NCBI RefSeq assembly: GCF_002932875.1
Contig: NZ_PSWS01000053.1
Location: forward strand, 122,594 to 186,593
Origin: Rathayibacter tritici
GTDB lineage: Bacteria > Actinomycetota > Actinomycetes > Actinomycetales > Microbacteriaceae
Length of the DNA stretch: 64,000 bases
Reading direction: 5' to 3'
Below, piece after piece: positions 43,305-51,296 of this stretch (positions within the stretch are counted from its first letter, which is position 1; each line of letters starts with the position of its first letter). The position numbers and the translations under genes were made by a program. The notes below the pieces were generated by a model that saw only the letters and a list, made by a program, of their open reading frames with translations, searched no databases and was not told the DNA's origin.

Positions 43305-43871
43305 ATGACCCCTTCCAACGATCAGGCGACCGAAGCCGAGCACAATCTCGGTGATTTCGCGGTGCTCATCCTCGCCATCGTGGCGCTCCTCTGCGCGATC
43401 GGGCTGACAGCAACCGATTCTCCCCTTGTCGGCATAGCATTCGTCGTCCAGGTGCTGGTCCTGGTTATGGTCGGATGGCGTACGTTGCACGTTCAGACAA
43501 GGCAACGACGCATCATGTGGAGTCTCGCCACGCTGGTGATGATCGGAATACCAATCTGGACCGCGGCTGTACCCCTTGGCGTGCTGAACCTGATGCGGTC
43601 TGACAACCAGCAGCAGATCGTCGCATGCGGCCGAGCCGCGTCAGCCGACCGTCTCCACCAAAGGATTGGTGATGTTACCGACCAATTGCTGCCGCCCGCG
43701 TCCATGTGTCGAACAGTCGAAGGGAATGTCTATTTCCTCACGCCGGTTTCGCAAACCGTTATTCTGACTGTCGCATATGTGGTGTTGCACCTCGTGGTCG
43801 TCGGGCTTCTCTGGATTTCCTTTTTTGGGATACAAATACGCAAGCATGAGGCGCATGCAAAAGACCATTGA
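43305..43871 (+). CDS. Four-segment membrane protein in the low-GC islet
   Basis: A 188-residue protein with four hydrophobic segments: FAVLILAIVALLCAIGLTA, LVGIAFVVQVLVLVMVGW, LATLVMIGIPIWTAAVPLGVL and VILTVAYVVLHLVVVGLLW. Between the third and fourth is an external or internal loop of about 55 residues with two cysteines (VACGRAASAD, PPASMCRTVEG). The base composition is clearly foreign: 43801-43860 holds 28 G or C in 60, against about 70 percent around it. It follows the unknown protein at 42524 by 20 bases and ends next to the acidic 56-residue gene. A membrane partner or immunity-like protein for the preceding product is possible but unproven. Confidence 0.7.
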   Translation: MTPSNDQATEAEHNLGDFAVLILAIVALLCAIGLTATDSPLVGIAFVVQVLVLVMVGWRTLHVQTRQRRIMWSLATLVMIGIPIWTAAVPLGVLNLMRSDNQQQIVACGRAASADRLHQRIGDVTDQLLPPASMCRTVEGNVYFLTPVSQTVILTVAYVVLHLVVVGLLWISFFGIQIRKHEAHAKDH

Positions 43872-43935
43872 TCGAGATGGATTCGCACGTGTCGATCACG
43901 AACTACTCGGCTGAGCCAGGGCGCCTCCCGGGCCG

Positions 43936-44106
43936 TCAGTCCTCGTCGGCTCCCGGCTCCGCGACGTCGTCACCGTCGGCGCCCGACGCGTCGCCGGTCG
44001 TGTGCAGGTCGGTGTCGCCCGGGATGCTGAAGTCGCTCAGCGGGTCGAGGGGCTTCGTCTTATCGGTGCTGTCGGTGCCGTCGGGTCCGTCGGTGTGCTC
44101 GCTCAT
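43936..44106 (-). CDS. Acidic 56-residue protein coupled to the maltokinase gene
   Basis: Minus-strand frame from ATG 44106 to TGA 43936-43938, rich in Asp, Gly and Thr (MSEHTDGPDGTDSTDKTK, then PLDPLSDFSIPGDTDLHTT) with an acidic C-terminal end. It has no hydrophobic segment and no cysteine, and it is probably disordered. The start lies 10 bases after the maltokinase stop. TAGGGT ends 7 bases before the ATG, so it may also be transcribed alone without a leader. Codon positions show the third-base GC bias of real genes here. Function unknown. Confidence 0.6.
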   Translation of the reverse strand: MSEHTDGPDGTDSTDKTKPLDPLSDFSIPGDTDLHTTGDASGADGDDVAEPGADED

Positions 44107-44113
44107 GCCTGCC

Positions 44114-44119
44114 ACCCTA
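44114..44119 (-). promoter_or_regulatory. Possible -10 element of the acidic protein gene
   Basis: TAGGGT on the minus strand overlaps the maltokinase stop codon and ends 7 bases before the ATG at 44106. Confidence 0.35.
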
Positions 44120-45490
44120 CGAGCGTCCGGCGAGGCGCTGCACCGCGGCGACCGGGATCGACAGCCACTCGGGCCGGTTGCGCGCCTCGTAGATCGCCTC
44201 GTAGACGGCCTTGTCGAGCTCGAAAGCGTCGAGTACCGCCCGGTGCGCGGTTACCGCATCGCCGGCTCGCTCGGTGTACCCATCGAGGAAGGCGGCACGA
44301 CTCCGAGCCGACCAGGCCGCCCGGGAGGTGCCAGGCGCGGCCTGCTCCTGCGCCCCGGCCGCGTAGTCGAAGGAACGCAGCATCCCGGCGACGTCGCGCA
44401 GTGCCACATCCGGCAGTCGACGCTCGTGCATCGGCCGCAGCGGCTCGCCCTCGAAGTCCAGCAGCACCCAGCCGCGGCTGGGCACCGAGAGTACCTGGCC
44501 GAGGTGGTAGTCGCCGTGGATGCGCTGGAGCCGCGGCCACGGCGCGCCCTCGGCGGCCCGGAACACGGCCTCGATCGCCTCCGAGTCCTCGGCAATGACG
44601 GGGACCTCGGCCGACGCGATACGCAGCCGCCGGCGCATGGTCGCGACCATCCGCTCGACGACCTCGGACGTGGTGTCTTCGGTCGGCATGACCTCGGCGA
44701 GCGTCGCGTGCACCTCGGCGGTGGCCCGGCCCAGCTCGCGGGCGGGGCCGGTGAAGTCGGAGTCGGCGGCGACCGCTTCGAGAGCGACGCGCCAGGCGTC
44801 CTGCACGCCGGGGAGGAACTCCTGCGCGAAGGCGAGGTGGCCGAAGGCTCGACCCGTCTCCTCGCCCTCGTCGTCCCACTCGCCGGTCACATTGCCGATC
44901 ACGGGTGGGACGAGGGCGCTGCCGGCGGCGTTGAGGGCCGACTGAACGGTCACGTCCGGGTTGTCGCCGTGGTGCAGGGCGCGGAAGACCTTCACGATCA
45001 CCGGAGTCGCGGCGGATCCGTCGTCTGCGGTAGTGCGGATGATCACCGACGTGTTCGACTGCTCGCCGCTGAGCACCGCCGATGACGCGAACGCTCCGAT
45101 CACGGCTCCCGGCTGCCGGTGGCCCTCGGCACCGGCACCACCCTGGGCGCCATCCGTGTCGGAGCGGCCGCCGTCGGCGATCATGCCGAGCAGGGCGCGC
45201 GCGAACGCCGGGTCGCGCGGCGCGTCGTACACCCAGCGCGCGTCGTCGGAGTAGACGAGGGCGTCCTCGAGTCCGGCCACGGGGGCCGGGTGCACCGTCA
45301 CCGGCACCTGGTAGAGGACCGGGCTGGTTCCGGCCCGGTCGAGGAAGAAATGGTCCACCACCTCCGCGTCGCCGAGGTGCAGCGACCACGCGCCGCGGAC
45401 CTCCAGCTCGGGTCGCCGCCCCTTACTCGCGTACCATCTCTGATCCGCCACCCATGCGGCGATCCGGTCGATCGACAAGCCTGCGCTCAT
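44117..45490 (-). CDS. Maltokinase
   Basis: A 457-residue eukaryotic-type kinase-fold protein of the maltokinase (Mak/Pep2) family. Features: N-terminal RWYASKGRRPELEVRGAW typical of the family cap, VIVKVFRALHHGDNPDV with the ATP-binding lysine, the catalytic loop RIHGDYHLGQVLS and the metal-binding LLDFEGEPLRPMHERR. It phosphorylates maltose to maltose 1-phosphate for GlgE-dependent alpha-glucan synthesis. treS, glgE and glgB are not in the window. GGAGGGAAGAGC before the ATG is a clear ribosome site. The acidic 56-residue gene follows it. Confidence 0.88.
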   Translation of the reverse strand: MSAGLSIDRIAAWVADQRWYASKGRRPELEVRGAWSLHLGDAEVVDHFFLDRAGTSPVLYQVPVTVHPAPVAGLEDALVYSDDARWVYDAPRDPAFARALLGMIADGGRSDTDGAQGGAGAEGHRQPGAVIGAFASSAVLSGEQSNTSVIIRTTADDGSAATPVIVKVFRALHHGDNPDVTVQSALNAAGSALVPPVIGNVTGEWDDEGEETGRAFGHLAFAQEFLPGVQDAWRVALEAVAADSDFTGPARELGRATAEVHATLAEVMPTEDTTSEVVERMVATMRRRLRIASAEVPVIAEDSEAIEAVFRAAEGAPWPRLQRIHGDYHLGQVLSVPSRGWVLLDFEGEPLRPMHERRLPDVALRDVAGMLRSFDYAAGAQEQAAPGTSRAAWSARSRAAFLDGYTERAGDAVTAHRAVLDAFELDKAVYEAIYEARNRPEWLSIPVAAVQRLAGRS

Positions 45491-45589
45491 GCTCTTCCCT
45501 CCGTCGGCACCCCGACCCTACTGGCCGCTGACAACGGGTGGAGGGGCTTGCGGCGAGCAGGTCGAGCCCACCAGATCACGCCGACCAGA

Positions 45590-47710
45590 TCACGCCAGGC
45601 CGAGCACGTCCAGCGTCCAGGCGTATTCGAAGGCGATCTCGCGCCAGCGCTCGTAGCGCCCGCTGACTCCGCCGTGCCCCGCCGTCATCTCGGTGCGCAG
45701 CAGCACGGGAGCACCGACCTCGCGCAGTCGCGCCACCCACTTCGCCGGCTCCACGTAGAGCACCCGGGTGTCGTTCAGGCTCGTCGTGGCGAGGATCCGC
45801 GGATACTGCACACCCTCCCGCACGTTCTCGTAGGGCGAGTACGACTTCATGTAGGCGTACACCTCGGCGTCGTGCAGCGGGTCGCCCCACTCGTCCCACT
45901 CGATCACCGTCAGCGGCAGCGACGGATCGAGGATCGACGTGAGCGCGTCGACGAACGGCACCTGTGCGAGGATCCCGGCGAACGCCTCCGGAGCGAGGTT
46001 GGCGACCGCGCCCATCAGCAGGCCGCCGGCGGATCCGCCCTGTGCGACCAGCCGCTCCGGAGTCGTGAACCCCGCGTCGACCAGGTGCCGGGCCGCCGAG
46101 ACGAAGTCGGTGAAGGTCGTCCGCTTGGTCAGCGTCTTCCCGTTCTCGTACCAGGAGCGGCCCATCTCCCCGCCGCCGCGCACGTGGGCGATGGCGAAGA
46201 CGACGCCGCGGTCCAGCAGCGAGAGGCGCGCGATCGAGAAGCCCGGGTCGATGCTCGCCTCGTAGGAGCCGTAGCCGTAGAGCAGGAGAGGCGCGGGCGC
46301 CGAGTCCGGGTCGGCGGCGTCGCGGCGCCAGACGAGCGAGAGCGGCACGCGCATACCGTCCTCGGCGACCGCCCACTCCCGCCGCTGCACGTAGAGCGCG
46401 GGATCGTACTCGCCGAGCACCGGCTGCTGCTTGAGGACCGTCCGCTCGCCGGTCGCGACGTCGAGCGCGAGCACGGTCGAAGGGGTGATGAAGGAGGTGT
46501 ACGCGAGGCGGAGCGAGGTCTGCTCCCACTCCGGATTACCGGCGAGGCCCGCGTCGTAGAGCGGCTCGTCGAAGACGATCTCCTCGAGCCGTGCGTCGCC
46601 GCCGTCCTCGCGGAGCAGCCCGAGCCGGGTGGCTCCCTCGGAGCGGTAGGAGACGACGACGTGCCGGGCGAAGGCGTCGACGCCCTCGATCCGGCGACCC
46701 TCCTGGTGCGGCACGACGACGCGGCGCTCACGGGCGCGGGCATCGGCGTCGAGCGACAGGTCAGCCGGCTCCTCGACGATCTCGAAGTCGAGCGCACCGT
46801 CGTTGTGCACGATCAGGAGGCGGTCGCGCCCATCGACGACGGCGTGCTCCACCTCGTACTCCACGCCCTCGCGGCGCGGCCAGACCGAGCGGAAGGAGCC
46901 GGTCGGGTCCGACGCGTCCAGCAGCAGGCACTCGCTGGTGATCTTGCTGCCGATCTCGATGACGAGGAAGCGGCGGCTGCGGGTGAGCCCCACTCCGATC
47001 CAGTACCGCTCGTCGGGTTCGGCGAAGACGACCTCGTCGGGAGCCCCACTGCCGACCGCGTGGCGCCAGATGGTGTCGGGGCGCCACGACGCATCGACGG
47101 TCGGGTAGAAGACGAACCGCGCGTCGGCACCGAAGGTCGCACCGCCTCCCGTGCCCTCGATCACGTCGGGCAGGTCCTCGCCGGTCTGGAGGTCGCGGAT
47201 GCGCAGGGTGTACCGCTCGTCGCCCTCGACGTCGGTGCCGAAGAGGAGGTAGCGGCCGTCGGCGGAGACGTCGAAACTGCCGAGCGAGAAGAAGTCGTGC
47301 CCCTCCGCCTGCGCGTTGCCGTCCAGAACGACCTGCTCGCCCACCAGCGGGCCGCCCTCGGCGATCGACGGCGGCGTCCAGTCGTCCGGCCCGGTGATCG
47401 GCGCGCGGCAGTGCACGGCGTACTGGCGGCCCTCGTAGGAGCGCGAGAAGTACCACCACGAGCCCTCACGCACGGGGACCGAGAGGTCGGTCTCCTTCGT
47501 ACGGGAACGGATCTCCTCGAACAGGCGCTCGCGCAGCGGCGCCAGGGGAGCCAGCGTCGCCTCGGTATAGGCGTTCTCGGCCTCGAGGTGCGCGATCACC
47601 TCGGGGTTCTCCTTCTCGCGCAGCCACTCGTAGGGGTCGAGCACCACGTCGCCGTGATGACGGCGCTCGAGGGGGACACGGCGGGCGACGGGCGGAACGG
47701 GCACGGTCAT
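45590..47710 (-). CDS. ptrB: S9 family peptidase, oligopeptidase B type
   Basis: A 706-residue prolyl-oligopeptidase-family serine peptidase. The N-terminal beta-propeller starts with RRVPLERRHHGDVVLDPYEWLREK in pieces. The C-terminal hydrolase domain has LLLYGYGSYEASIDPGF, the nucleophile serine in AQGGSAGGLLMGAVAN, the aspartate in LATTSLNDTRVLYVEPAKW and the histidine in AGHGGVSGRYERW. Oligopeptidase B cuts small peptides after Arg or Lys in the cytoplasm. The ATG at 47710 has TAGGCT 6 bases upstream. The last codons lie in a 13-bp direct repeat (45570-45582 and 45584-45596). Confidence 0.92.
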   Translation of the reverse strand: MTVPVPPVARRVPLERRHHGDVVLDPYEWLREKENPEVIAHLEAENAYTEATLAPLAPLRERLFEEIRSRTKETDLSVPVREGSWWYFSRSYEGRQYAVHCRAPITGPDDWTPPSIAEGGPLVGEQVVLDGNAQAEGHDFFSLGSFDVSADGRYLLFGTDVEGDERYTLRIRDLQTGEDLPDVIEGTGGGATFGADARFVFYPTVDASWRPDTIWRHAVGSGAPDEVVFAEPDERYWIGVGLTRSRRFLVIEIGSKITSECLLLDASDPTGSFRSVWPRREGVEYEVEHAVVDGRDRLLIVHNDGALDFEIVEEPADLSLDADARARERRVVVPHQEGRRIEGVDAFARHVVVSYRSEGATRLGLLREDGGDARLEEIVFDEPLYDAGLAGNPEWEQTSLRLAYTSFITPSTVLALDVATGERTVLKQQPVLGEYDPALYVQRREWAVAEDGMRVPLSLVWRRDAADPDSAPAPLLLYGYGSYEASIDPGFSIARLSLLDRGVVFAIAHVRGGGEMGRSWYENGKTLTKRTTFTDFVSAARHLVDAGFTTPERLVAQGGSAGGLLMGAVANLAPEAFAGILAQVPFVDALTSILDPSLPLTVIEWDEWGDPLHDAEVYAYMKSYSPYENVREGVQYPRILATTSLNDTRVLYVEPAKWVARLREVGAPVLLRTEMTAGHGGVSGRYERWREIAFEYAWTLDVLGLA

Positions 47711-47716
47711 CGCTCC

Positions 47717-47722
47717 AGCCTA
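47717..47722 (-). promoter_or_regulatory. -10 element of ptrB (leaderless layout)
   Basis: TAGGCT on the minus strand ends 6 bases before the ATG at 47710. Confidence 0.5.
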
Positions 47723-47774
47723 GGGCGAGGGCGCGCCAGGCCGCCCCGGGTGCCCGTCGGGCCCCGCGCGTGAC

Positions 47775-47780
47775 CACAAT
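47775..47780 (+). promoter_or_regulatory. -10 element of the CYTH/CHAD gene (leaderless layout)
   Basis: CACAAT ends 6 bases before the ATG at 47787. Confidence 0.4.
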
Positions 47781-47786
47781 GGAGCC

Positions 47787-49307
47787 ATGGCCAGCGGTGC
47801 GGAGAACAAGTCGGCGACATCCCCGGCGGGCGGCGCGCGGAGGGTGCAGACCGAGGTCGAGCGCACGTACGACGTGGACGCCGGCACTCGCCTCCCCGAC
47901 CTCGTCGGCGCCGGGAGCGTGGCGACAGCGCGCGCGGAGCAGCCGGTGACGCTGCGCGCCGAGTACTTCGACACCGTCGACCGCGCGCTCTCCCGGGCGC
48001 GCATCACCCTGCGCCGTCGCGAGGGCGGAGCCGACCAGGGCTGGCACGTCAAACTGCCCGGCTCCTCCGGCCGCACCGAGATCCACACGGACCTCACGCC
48101 CTCGCGGACCGTGCCGTCCGCCGTCCGCGAGCCCGTACTCGGCCACGTCGGGCGGGCACCGCTCGAACCGCTGGCGCTGCTCGAGACCGTCCGCTCGATC
48201 ACCCGCGCCGTCGACTCCCGGGGCAGGCAGCTCGCCGAGATTGCCGACGACCTCGTGTCCGCCCGCGACCAGCGCACCGGACGCGAGCGGCGCTGGCGCG
48301 AGTGGGAGGTCGAGCTGGTCGACGTTTCGGGGGAGGAGGGGGAGCGGATCCTCGACGCGATCGAGCAGCGCCTCCTCGCCGCGGGCGCCCGCCCGGCCGA
48401 GAGCGCCTCCAAGCTCGCGCGCGCGACGGGCGGCCCGATCGACGAGCCAGTCGCGGATCCGCGTGACGGCGGGGAGGCGGCGCTCGCCGCGGTCCGCACA
48501 CTCCTGCGGGAGCTGCGCGCCGTCGACCCACGCGTGCGCCTCGAGGCCGATGACGCCCTGCACCGGATGCGCGTCCTCACCCGCCGACTCCGCTCCGTTC
48601 TCGCCGCCTCCCGCTCCGTGCTCGATCGCGCGGCCACCGACCCCGTGCGCGACGAGCTGCGCTGGCTCGGCGGCGTCCTGGGCGCCGCCCGCGATCAGGA
48701 GGTCCTCACCGCCCGGTTCCGCGCGTCCCTCGCCGCGGTCCAGGGCGCCCCGAGCGCCCCCTCCGCTCTGCTGGAGGAGATCGAGCGGAGGCACGCGGCA
48801 GCGCTGCGCCGCGTCGCCCGCACCCTGCGCGGCGGCCGCTACCTCGCGCTCCTCGCCTCGCTCGACGTCGTGCTCGCCGATCCGCCCCGCACCGCCAAGG
48901 CAAACTCGAGCGCGACGACGCTGGTGCGTCGCTCGGTCGCGAAGGAGCTCTCGCGGATCGCGGACGCCCGCGCGGCGATGTCGGGCGGCTCGCTCAAGGC
49001 CCGGCACGACCTGCGGAAGGCGGCGAAGCGACTCCGCTACACCGTTGAGGCCTGGCGTGCGGTCGTCCCCGAGGCCGTCGGTGCCCGCCGTCGCTCGTTC
49101 GCCGAGACGGCTGAGGAGCTCGCGGACGCCCTGGGGGAGGAGCGCGACGCGCTCGCTGCTCGCACGCTGATCCTCGACGAGACCGACCGCAGCGGCGAGG
49201 GCGCCTTCGCGCTCGGTGTCGTCGCGGCCGAGGAGCGGCATCGCGCCCGCCGGGCCGCGAAGGCCGCCGAGAAGGCGATGAGCCGTCTGGAGTCGCTGTC
49301 AAGCTGA
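47787..49307 (+). CDS. CYTH and CHAD domain protein
   Basis: A 506-residue two-domain protein. Residues about 20-200 are a CYTH (triphosphate tunnel) domain with TEVERTYDVDAGT, LRAEYFDTVDRALSRARITLRRREGG in pieces and REWEVELVD, the acidic and basic residues that line the tunnel. Residues about 220-500 are a CHAD helical domain, rich in Arg and with paired histidines (DALHRMRVLTRRLRSVL; ARHDLRKAAKRLRYTVEAW), which binds polyphosphate. The pair is usually linked to triphosphate or polyphosphate metabolism. No ppk or ppx gene is adjacent. The ATG is leaderless. Confidence 0.9.
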   Translation: MASGAENKSATSPAGGARRVQTEVERTYDVDAGTRLPDLVGAGSVATARAEQPVTLRAEYFDTVDRALSRARITLRRREGGADQGWHVKLPGSSGRTEIHTDLTPSRTVPSAVREPVLGHVGRAPLEPLALLETVRSITRAVDSRGRQLAEIADDLVSARDQRTGRERRWREWEVELVDVSGEEGERILDAIEQRLLAAGARPAESASKLARATGGPIDEPVADPRDGGEAALAAVRTLLRELRAVDPRVRLEADDALHRMRVLTRRLRSVLAASRSVLDRAATDPVRDELRWLGGVLGAARDQEVLTARFRASLAAVQGAPSAPSALLEEIERRHAAALRRVARTLRGGRYLALLASLDVVLADPPRTAKANSSATTLVRRSVAKELSRIADARAAMSGGSLKARHDLRKAAKRLRYTVEAWRAVVPEAVGARRRSFAETAEELADALGEERDALAARTLILDETDRSGEGAFALGVVAAEERHRARRAAKAAEKAMSRLESLSS

Positions 49308-49338
49308 CGGCCCGGTCACACGCACGAAATCCACGGCG

Positions 49339-49344
49339 GATAAT
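49339..49344 (+). promoter_or_regulatory. -10 element of the Stealth-family gene (leaderless layout)
   Basis: GATAAT ends 7 bases before the ATG at 49352; it is the closest to consensus of the elements in the window. Confidence 0.5.
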
Positions 49345-49351
49345 GTGAATC

Positions 49352-50896
49352 ATGCCTTCCGTCCGTGCTCTTCCGTCACCACTCCTGCGCCCGCGCCACT
49401 TCGACCGCGACGATGTCGTGGTCCACGCCGGCCTGTTCTCGCTGGTGAACTCGAGTACGACGCCGCGCGCGGCCTGGACCGAGGACCTGATCGCGATCGG
49501 CGAGGTCCTCGACGCCGCCGAATTCCCCTACCGCCTCATCCGCGGCACCGACGGCTCGCCGTTCCTCGCGGTCGACCGCGTGCTCGGCGCCGAGCTGGCG
49601 ACCCTGCTGGCTCGCGCGTTCGCCACCGAGCCCTTTTACGCGAAGACCGTCGACAAACGCGGAACCCCGCCGCAGCTGCTGGCCGAGGGAGTTCTCGCTC
49701 CGTACCCGCGCGCCGCCGTCTTCAAGCTGTTCCGTCCGCGCGTCTCCTCCACCGGATCGCTGCGCTACGGCGCCAGGAGCGGCGTCCGCCTGGAGCTGTG
49801 GAAGGTCGGCGAGGAGGAAATCATCACTCCCGCCGAGAACGCGCTGATGCGCAACAGCCTCCCCGTCGCCGAGGCAATCGACGCGCACGTTGAAGCGTAC
49901 GGCCGCACCTGGCCGACCTTCGAGGGCATGTTCGAGCCGCTGGTGAGCGACATCCGCTTCGAGGTCGACATCGTCTTCTCGTGGGTGGACGGCACCGATC
50001 TCGAGTTCCAGCGCGCCCGCGCGGCCCGGATGTCCAGTTACGTGGTGGGCGAGGGCGACGACGCCCCCGCGCGCTTCCGCCAGATCGATGAGCTGAAGTA
50101 CGCCCTGCGCAGCGTCTACATGTACGCGCCGTGGATCCGGCACATCTACATCGTCACCGACTCCCCGCGTCCGCGCTGGCTCGACGAGCACCCCGACGTG
50201 ACGCTCGTGCGCAGCGAGGACCACTTCCGCGACCTCTCGGTGCTGCCCACCCACAACTCCCACGCGGTCGAAAGCCAGCTGCACCGCATCCCGGGCCTGG
50301 CCGAACACTTTCTCTACTCCAACGACGACATGTTCTTCGGGCGCCCGGTCGATCCGTCGATCTTCTTTTCGCCCGGAGGCATCACCAAGTTCATCGAGGC
50401 GACCACGCGCATCGGCATGGGCGATTCCAACGCCTCGCGCAGCGGCTTCGAGAACGCGGCCCGCGTCAACCGGCGCCTGCTGCGCGAGCGCTTCGGGGCA
50501 ATGACGACGCGCCACCTCGAGCACGCCGCCACTCCGCTCCGCAAGAGCGTGATGGCCGAGCTGGAGACAGAGTTCGAGCCGGAGTTCACCGCAACCGCCG
50601 CCAGCCGCTTCCGCTCGGCGAGCGACGTCTCCGTCACGAACTCGCTCTACCACTACTACGCGCTGATGACCGGGCGGGCGGTCGTGCAGGAGAACGCCGC
50701 AGTGAAGTACGTCGACACGACGATGCACCAGGGCCTGAAAGACATGCGCAAGCTCCTGAAGAACCGCGGAGTCGACTTCTTCTGCCTCAACGACGGCAGC
50801 TTCCCCGAGATCTCGGCGGAGGCGCGCACCAAGGCCGTGATCGGCTTCCTCGAGGAGTACTACCCGATCCCGGCCCCCTGGGAGCGCGAGGACTGA
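49352..50896 (+). CDS. Stealth-family sugar phosphotransferase
   Basis: A 514-residue protein with the four Stealth conserved regions: CR1 EVDIVFSWVDGTDLEF near residue 210, CR2 FRQIDELKYALRSVYMYAPW followed by HIYIVTDSPRPRWL, CR3 HRIPGLAEHFLYSNDDMFFG, and a C-terminal CR4-like part (YHYYALMTGRAV). Such enzymes transfer sugar 1-phosphates to make phosphodiester-linked capsule or cell-wall polymers. The first 150 residues form the less conserved N-terminal region seen in actinobacterial members. The start has GATAAT 7 bases upstream. It is isolated, and its 3' end runs into the iteron region. Confidence 0.9.
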   Translation: MPSVRALPSPLLRPRHFDRDDVVVHAGLFSLVNSSTTPRAAWTEDLIAIGEVLDAAEFPYRLIRGTDGSPFLAVDRVLGAELATLLARAFATEPFYAKTVDKRGTPPQLLAEGVLAPYPRAAVFKLFRPRVSSTGSLRYGARSGVRLELWKVGEEEIITPAENALMRNSLPVAEAIDAHVEAYGRTWPTFEGMFEPLVSDIRFEVDIVFSWVDGTDLEFQRARAARMSSYVVGEGDDAPARFRQIDELKYALRSVYMYAPWIRHIYIVTDSPRPRWLDEHPDVTLVRSEDHFRDLSVLPTHNSHAVESQLHRIPGLAEHFLYSNDDMFFGRPVDPSIFFSPGGITKFIEATTRIGMGDSNASRSGFENAARVNRRLLRERFGAMTTRHLEHAATPLRKSVMAELETEFEPEFTATAASRFRSASDVSVTNSLYHYYALMTGRAVVQENAAVKYVDTTMHQGLKDMRKLLKNRGVDFFCLNDGSFPEISAEARTKAVIGFLEEYYPIPAPWERED

Positions 50897-50914
50897 GCGC
50901 GAGCCGCGCCGCGC

Positions 50915-51074
50915 GATGTGCAGGCTCTCGTCCGGTGTGCAGGCCTTCGTTCGATGTGCAGGCCCTCGTCCGATGTGCAGGGGATCTGGACCGCCGTGCC
51001 CTCTTCATGCGGACGAGAGCGCTCTCCGAGAGGGATCCCCTGCTCATGGCACGGTCCCCTGCTCATCGCACGCT
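50915..51074. repeat. 19-bp iteron element, copy B1
   Basis: Four left units in direct repeat with an exact 19-base period at 50915-50933, 50934-50952, 50953-50971 and 50972-50990 (type GATGTGCAGGCCCTCGTCC). Then a perfect 12-bp palindrome GAGAGCGCTCTC at 51015-51026. Then two right units at 51037-51055 and 51056-51074 (type CCCCTGCTCATCGCACGCT), which are inverted relative to the left set. The 18-base stretch GCGGACGAGAGCGCTCTC around the palindrome is identical in copy B2. Confidence 0.9.
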
Positions 51075-51091
51075 TCCCCGCGGGACAGCAC

Positions 51092-51296
51092 GGTGTGCAG
51101 GCAGCCGTGCGATGTGCAGGAGATCTCGACGGCCGAGCTGCTCCAGAGCGGACGAGAGCGCTCTCTAGGATGTATCCCCTGCTTATCGGACGGGGCCCTG
51201 CGAATCGGACGGGGCCCTGCGAATCGGACGGGGCCCTGCGAATCGGACGGGGCCCTGCAGACCGGACCGGCCCCTGCAAATCGCACGACGGGCCCC
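51092..51296. repeat. 19-bp iteron element, copy B2
   Basis: Two left units at 51092-51110 and 51111-51129 (GATGTGCAGG core), the palindrome GAGAGCGCTCTC at 51154-51165, and six right units with an exact 19-base period: 51183-51201, 51202-51220, 51221-51239, 51240-51258, 51259-51277 and 51278-51296. Three of them are identical (GAATCGGACGGGGCCCTGC), which suggests recent unit amplification. The last unit ends at the phosphodiesterase stop codon. Confidence 0.9.

Larger units (their letters stand above)
50897..51296. other. 400-base intergenic region between convergent genes
   Basis: No gene. Nearly all of it (50915-51296) is the iteron element described in the two repeat entries. It separates the 3' ends of the Stealth gene and the phosphodiesterase gene, so promoters are not needed here and a terminator or structural role fits the position. 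Confidence 0.7.

Noticed and set aside
43868-45085. A 405-codon plus-strand frame opposite the maltokinase
   Set aside because: Shadow frame of a well-recognised kinase-fold gene.
50915-51296. CRISPR array
   Set aside because: The repeats are 19-bp tandem units with no spacers, occur in both orientations around palindromes, and there are no cas genes.
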